A stretch of DNA of 64,000 nucleotides from Mesorhabditis belari (lineage: Eukaryota > Nematoda > Chromadorea > Rhabditida > Rhabditidae): NCBI GenBank assembly GCA_958450365.1, contig CAUEEP010000758.1, positions 381,565 through 445,564 of the forward strand, read 5' to 3'. The notes under the pieces were generated by a model. It saw only the letters and a list, made by a program, of their open reading frames with translations, was not told the DNA's origin and made no database searches. Below, in pieces: positions 61,801-64,000 of this stretch. Positions within the stretch are counted from its first letter, which is position 1, and each line of letters starts with the position of its first letter. Position numbers and translations under genes: made by a program.

Positions 61801-64000
61801 GACCCAAGTTGGACACATCAAGTGATTCGACCGACTCACGTGAGCATTTGATAAAGCTTTTTTTCGACTCTAATCCTTTTTAAAATGCAATTAGCTTTAA
61901 AAAGCTTTAAAAAGAAAATTTCCAGTTAGAAACTCTTGACGATTTCTTCTCATTAATGATGAGAACGAGGAATATTCGGCGACAAATCGTCGATCGAGTT
62001 CTTAAAGGAATTCCCGTTCGGTCACACTTCGCAATATCACTGAAAAATGCTAAAGTGAGATTTCAGGGGGGGGTGGGACAAATGCGACCTTTTTTTTGCG
62101 CACCTGGACATTTGCGCACCTTTTTTTGCTGGAAAAGACCTTAGGAAAGGTCGTAGAGCTTCAAAAATGTTTTCGATGTTTTCGTGTAAGGGAATCGTAT
62201 GCGTAGATTTCGAATTTCGACAAATCACACCTCGCTGACACGTCAAATTTGGGCTAAAAGGGAAAAACTGCGGAAAAGCGTTAAGTTGCGTAGTTTTTGC
62301 CTTTTAGCCCAAATTTGACGTGTCAGCGAGGTGTGATTTGTCGAAATTCGGAATCTACGCATACGATTCCCTTATAGGGAAAAATTTTTGAAGCTCTACG
62401 ACCTTTCCTAAGGCCTTTTCCAGCAAAAAAAAGGTGCGCAAATGTCCAGGTGCGCAAAAAAAAGGTCGCATTTGTCCCACCCCCGATTTTAGCGCTGAGT
62501 GTTTTTGAGCTTTTAAAAAAACGAAAATTCTACCGTAATCTGTACAGTAACGATTTCCAGGATTCTCTTGAACAATCCTGTGTGCCGAACACAAAGAAAT
62601 TGCTCCTTAAATCGTCACCCGATTCACCGGAGGTTTGTTTACTCGGTTCAGTCTTGAATCCCATTAATAGAGTCAAAAAATCAAAGATTGAAACAGTTTT
62701 GTCCGTTAATCAATCCCCAAGATAGTAAGCAAGGGAATTAGCAATCGAATTCGAAAGGGAAAGCTCTTTATACCAAAAGGGTATGCCAGAAAGCGAGCGA
62801 TTACGCGGCCGCACAAAGAGCACCTTGACCATGATTTTTCTTTTCCCATTTATTTTGTATAAAAAGAAGATATTCAGCTGTAAATTGATGCCCGGGGGTT
62901 TTCGAGATCGGTGAATCGATTGCCGCTATTTATTTCATTAAGTTTACTAATTGAAATCGGTTTAATTGGAGTTTAATTGGTCGGAGGTTTTTCTTTGAGT
63001 TTTCACTTGGATAAGTATTAGATTTTAAATCGAAATAATGCAGCTAACATTTTCAGTTAGCCCAATTCGGTATCCAGGACGAGTTGTGCGAGTTCGAGAA
63101 AGATTTATCGTTTCTGCAGCACGTGCAAAGTGACGAGGTGGACAATGTGGAGAGATTCGTTGAGGTTGGCTGGGGAGAATCTATGAATTTGCTCGATTAT
63201 CTAATAGATAATCTAATAAATAATCTAAAGATAAGCTAATAGATAATTCTCTATAAAATTCTGACTTGTTAATGTGCCATTTGGATGGGGCAAAAGTTTC
63301 GCGAATCATCGAGAAATCGAGCTCCAAAGTTGGACTCACAGAGTCACTGTGAGTCCAACTTTGGAGCTGAATTTCTCAATGATTTTAATGAATAACAGGT
63401 TGTCCAAATGACACATTAACAAGTCAAAAGTCCATGGAGAATCTAACAATGGCATTTGTAAGGCAATCCAAACTCTTTTAAGTATGATTTTCAAGTCAAA
63501 GCACAAAATTGCACTTTTTCTTTAGGTAAACTGCAATTTCATGCTTTGAAAATCATGCTTAAAGACTTCGGATCGTCTAACAAATGCTACCATTGGATTC
63601 TCCATGAAATTCTGACTTGTTAATGTGTCATTTCGACATGCCGCTAGACATCAAAATCATTGAGAAATTCAGCTCCAAAGTTGAACTCACAGTGACTCTG
63701 GACTCAACTTTGGAGTTGAATTTCTCAATGATTTTGATGACTAGCGGTATGTCCAAATGACACATTAACAAGTCAGAATTTCATGGAGAATCCAATGGTG
63801 TCAATTGTGGACCAATTCAAACAACTTTGCTAAACAAAATTCGAGCAAGGAAAAGAATCGAAAATTTTCTAAGAGATTCTATGGATTTTTGCCGCTTTTT
63901 TTTAGAAAAGTTGCTTGATAACAATTGTAATTGTATATCTAATGCAAGTAGATAATCTAATAGATCATCGATTTCATATTCAATTGTTTCTTTATTAGAC
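49840..64000 (+). CDS. tps: Trehalose-6-phosphate synthase (glycosyltransferase family 20), 5' and catalytic part
   Basis: It makes trehalose-6-phosphate from UDP-glucose and glucose-6-phosphate, for stress protection and energy storage. The start [20 protein letters not shown] (49840..49876 joined to 50722..50795) is followed by 50844..50993 and a region of uncertain phase (53134..53232, 53354 on, 54370 on). The catalytic exons are clear from 55700: [32 protein letters not shown] (57595..57699), [20 protein letters not shown] (58254..58409), [14 protein letters not shown] (58904..59008), [40 protein letters not shown] (59733..59882), [36 protein letters not shown] with [22 protein letters not shown], and [14 protein letters not shown] (61926..62054). 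Exons at 62561..62632 and 63057..63164 follow, and the gene runs off the right edge. The phosphatase-like C-terminal domain usual in nematodes is outside the window. Introns hold transposons, minisatellites and a tRNA-Tyr gene. Confidence 0.93.
51225..51840 (-). repeat. tRNA-derived SINE, copies 2 and 3
   Basis: Minus strand in each: GCCATGGCGCAGTGAGG (A box) and a B box, GGGTTCGACCCCGG in copy 3 (near 51636) and GGGTTCGTCCCCGG in copy 2 (near 51337). The shared tail runs from GATTTTAAGCATGTCTCC to ATCATTATTTTCAGTTTTGG. Copy 3 is the best preserved. Confidence 0.85.
52255..52335 (+). repeat. TCTACAAGTAGAGTG minisatellite
   Basis: Five copies of a 15-bp unit, itself part-palindromic. Confidence 0.93.
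52450..53000 (+). repeat. Four diverged direct repeats of ~120-180 bp
   Basis: Each copy has AAATTTGATGAGGATTCTTT (or a variant), then AACCAACCGTTAGTCGAT, a CTCGAGATATAAG-type block and a following GTCAACTTTGACGC segment. Copies start near 52452, 52568, 52745 and 52916. Confidence 0.85.
53470..53996 (-). mobile_element. 527-bp mariner derivative with TIRs and TA duplication
   Basis: Ends TTGGGTTGGTGAATCGAAAA and TTTTCAATTCACCAGCCCAA are inverted and flanked by TA (53468-53469, 53997-53998). On the minus strand the mariner C-terminus is readable ([20 protein letters not shown], then GNYLE). The interior is replaced by an inverted repeat around CCCATTTTGGTGTCAATGGA. A solo right half lies at 54135-54319. 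Confidence 0.9.
54495..54775 (+). repeat. AGCTCAGTGCTTTAA minisatellite
   Basis: About eighteen copies of a 15- to 16-bp unit in an intron of the trehalose-phosphate synthase gene, just after the exon encoding [20 protein letters not shown]. Confidence 0.96.
55187..55550 (+). repeat. Two ~165-bp direct repeats
   Basis: AAAATGCGATCGTCAAAAAT through AAATACGATGTTT occurs at 55180-55345 and again at 55362-55530, differing at scattered positions. Confidence 0.92.
55855..56085 (+). repeat. GCCTATGCGTAGCTC minisatellite
   Basis: About sixteen copies of a 15-bp unit, open in several frames on both strands because the unit is a multiple of three. Intronic. Confidence 0.97.
56567..57473 (+). mobile_element. 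907-bp maT-like (Tc1/mariner superfamily) deletion derivative with exact TIRs
   Basis: Ends CAGGGTGTTCCACAATTACT and AGTAATTGTGGAACACCCTG are inverted and flanked by TA (56565-56566, 57474-57475). Plus-strand coding pieces are [36 protein letters not shown], and after a stop [35 protein letters not shown] (the first catalytic Asp is replaced by Tyr-Glu). A jump then leads to the C-terminal [20 protein letters not shown] with NAKGGHIQ. The second and third catalytic motifs are deleted. Confidence 0.93.
58555..58822. repeat. ACCGTAAATACTGTAATAG foldback MITE, copy 3 (best preserved)
   Basis: The left arm ACCGTAAATACTGTAATAGT, CCCCACCCCCATAATGACGG and GAGCGTTGCGTAGTCGAGCT is matched by an inverted right arm ending ACTATTACAGTATTTACGGT. 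The tip is GGTATCAAAAAATAGCTGAA / TTCAGGGCTATTTTTTGATA. Confidence 0.95.
59440..59515 (-). repeat. tRNA-like segment
   Basis: Minus strand: GGTGATGGTCTAGTGGATAA (A box), CTCCCACC in the anticodon region, and a B box decayed to TTTTTCGATCCCTGATCC. Likely a tRNA-derived repeat or pseudogene. Confidence 0.5.
60000..60245 (+). repeat. TAATTCCTG 9-bp satellite
   Basis: About twenty-four exact copies of a 9-bp unit after three diverged longer units, in an intron of the trehalose-phosphate synthase gene. Opposite-strand frames give artefactual YRN and GIT repeats. Confidence 0.98.
60595..60678 (+). tRNA. tRNA-Tyr (anticodon GTA) with an ~11-nt intron
   Basis: The acceptor stem CCAGCCA/TGGCTGG pairs fully. 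The A box is TAGCTCAGTTGGTAGAGC, the anticodon arm AGGA-CTGTAG...TCCT carries GTA, and the B box is GGTTCGAATCC with T stem ACTGG/CCGGT. An insertion GCGAGCAGCT-like of about 11 nt sits one base 3' of the anticodon, the normal eukaryotic tRNA intron position and typical for tRNA-Tyr. A run of eight or nine T follows immediately as a Pol III terminator. It lies on the same strand within an intron of trehalose-6-phosphate synthase. Confidence 0.95.
61485..61720. repeat. Foldback element
   Basis: TTAACAATCCAACTTTGCGC and TCGGTGTTGAGCTATCCAAT in the left arm are inverted at 61638-61690 (ATTGGATAGCCCAACACCGA, GCGCAAAGTTGGATTGTTAA). The arms extend into a CCTTGCCCCTTT / AAAGGGGCGGGGC pair. Confidence 0.93.
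62065..62490. repeat. GGGACAAATGCGACC foldback element, copy 3
   Basis: GGTGGGACAAATGCGACC at 62072 and GGTCGCATTTGTCCCACC at 62464 bracket arms with TGCGCACCTGGACATTTGCG, GGAAAGGTCGTAGAGCTTCA, GGGAATCGTATGCGTAGATT and ATTTCGACAAATCACACCTC. It is very similar to the copy at 36229. Confidence 0.95.
63255..63795. repeat. Compound of three nested foldbacks
   Basis: Foldback A (63258-63430) and C (63608-63790) are related: both have TTCTGACTTGTTAATGTG and its inverse CACATTAACAAGTC, plus GAGCTCCAAAGTTGGACTCA-type hairpin tips. Between them lies foldback B (about 63434-63606), with ATGGAGAATC / GATTCTCCAT ends and TGATTTTCAAGTCAAAGCA inverted. Confidence 0.9.

Overview
This window is nuclear DNA from a nematode. 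The evidence is many short introns (about 40-60 bp) with GT donors and TTTTAG or TTTCAG acceptors, AT-rich intergenic DNA, compact same-strand gene neighbours, and several conserved animal genes (CPEB, DPH7, CDK2AP, cyclophilin B, trehalose-6-phosphate synthase). I cannot name the species. A free-living rhabditid is a guess from the style of the genes.

Host genes, left to right: the 3' part of a CPEB-type RNA-binding protein (minus, runs off the left edge); a divergent casein-kinase-1/TTBK-like kinase (plus, 2756-4664); DPH7, the diphthamide-pathway WD-repeat enzyme (minus, 5338-8816), with a low-complexity 'SAY'-motif protein nested in its first intron on the opposite strand (plus, 7312-8488); a CDK2AP/DOC-1 homologue (minus, 9241-9887) just upstream of DPH7; a cluster of small plus-strand genes (10.0-12.1 kb); a polytopic membrane protein (plus, 13506-18801); a 15-kb gene for a probable type II membrane protein with two galectin-like regions (plus, 21024-36050); a secretory-pathway cyclophilin (minus, 38385-42245); and trehalose-6-phosphate synthase (plus, 49840 to beyond the right edge). 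Splice phases were checked by summing exon lengths. The galectin, DPH7, CDK2AP, cyclophilin and two small genes give totals divisible by three.

The rest is mostly repeats and transposon remains, and they account for most of the intron length. There are many palindromic (foldback) elements in at least four families, Tc1/maT/mariner remnants (three or four with exact TIRs and TA duplications), tRNA-derived SINE-like clusters, a LINE 3' end, and about fifteen minisatellites. One tRNA gene looks functional: an intron-containing tRNA-Tyr inside a trehalose-phosphate-synthase intron.

The most unusual items are the double-galectin protein with an Arg-Gly-Ser linker, the nested SAY-motif gene with an exon-plus-intron duplication, a transposon insertion whose empty site is preserved by a neighbouring paralogous repeat, a tandem array built on a transposase-like fragment, and a kinase whose HRD histidine reads as cysteine. 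I saw no CRISPR array, operon-type bacterial gene or phage.
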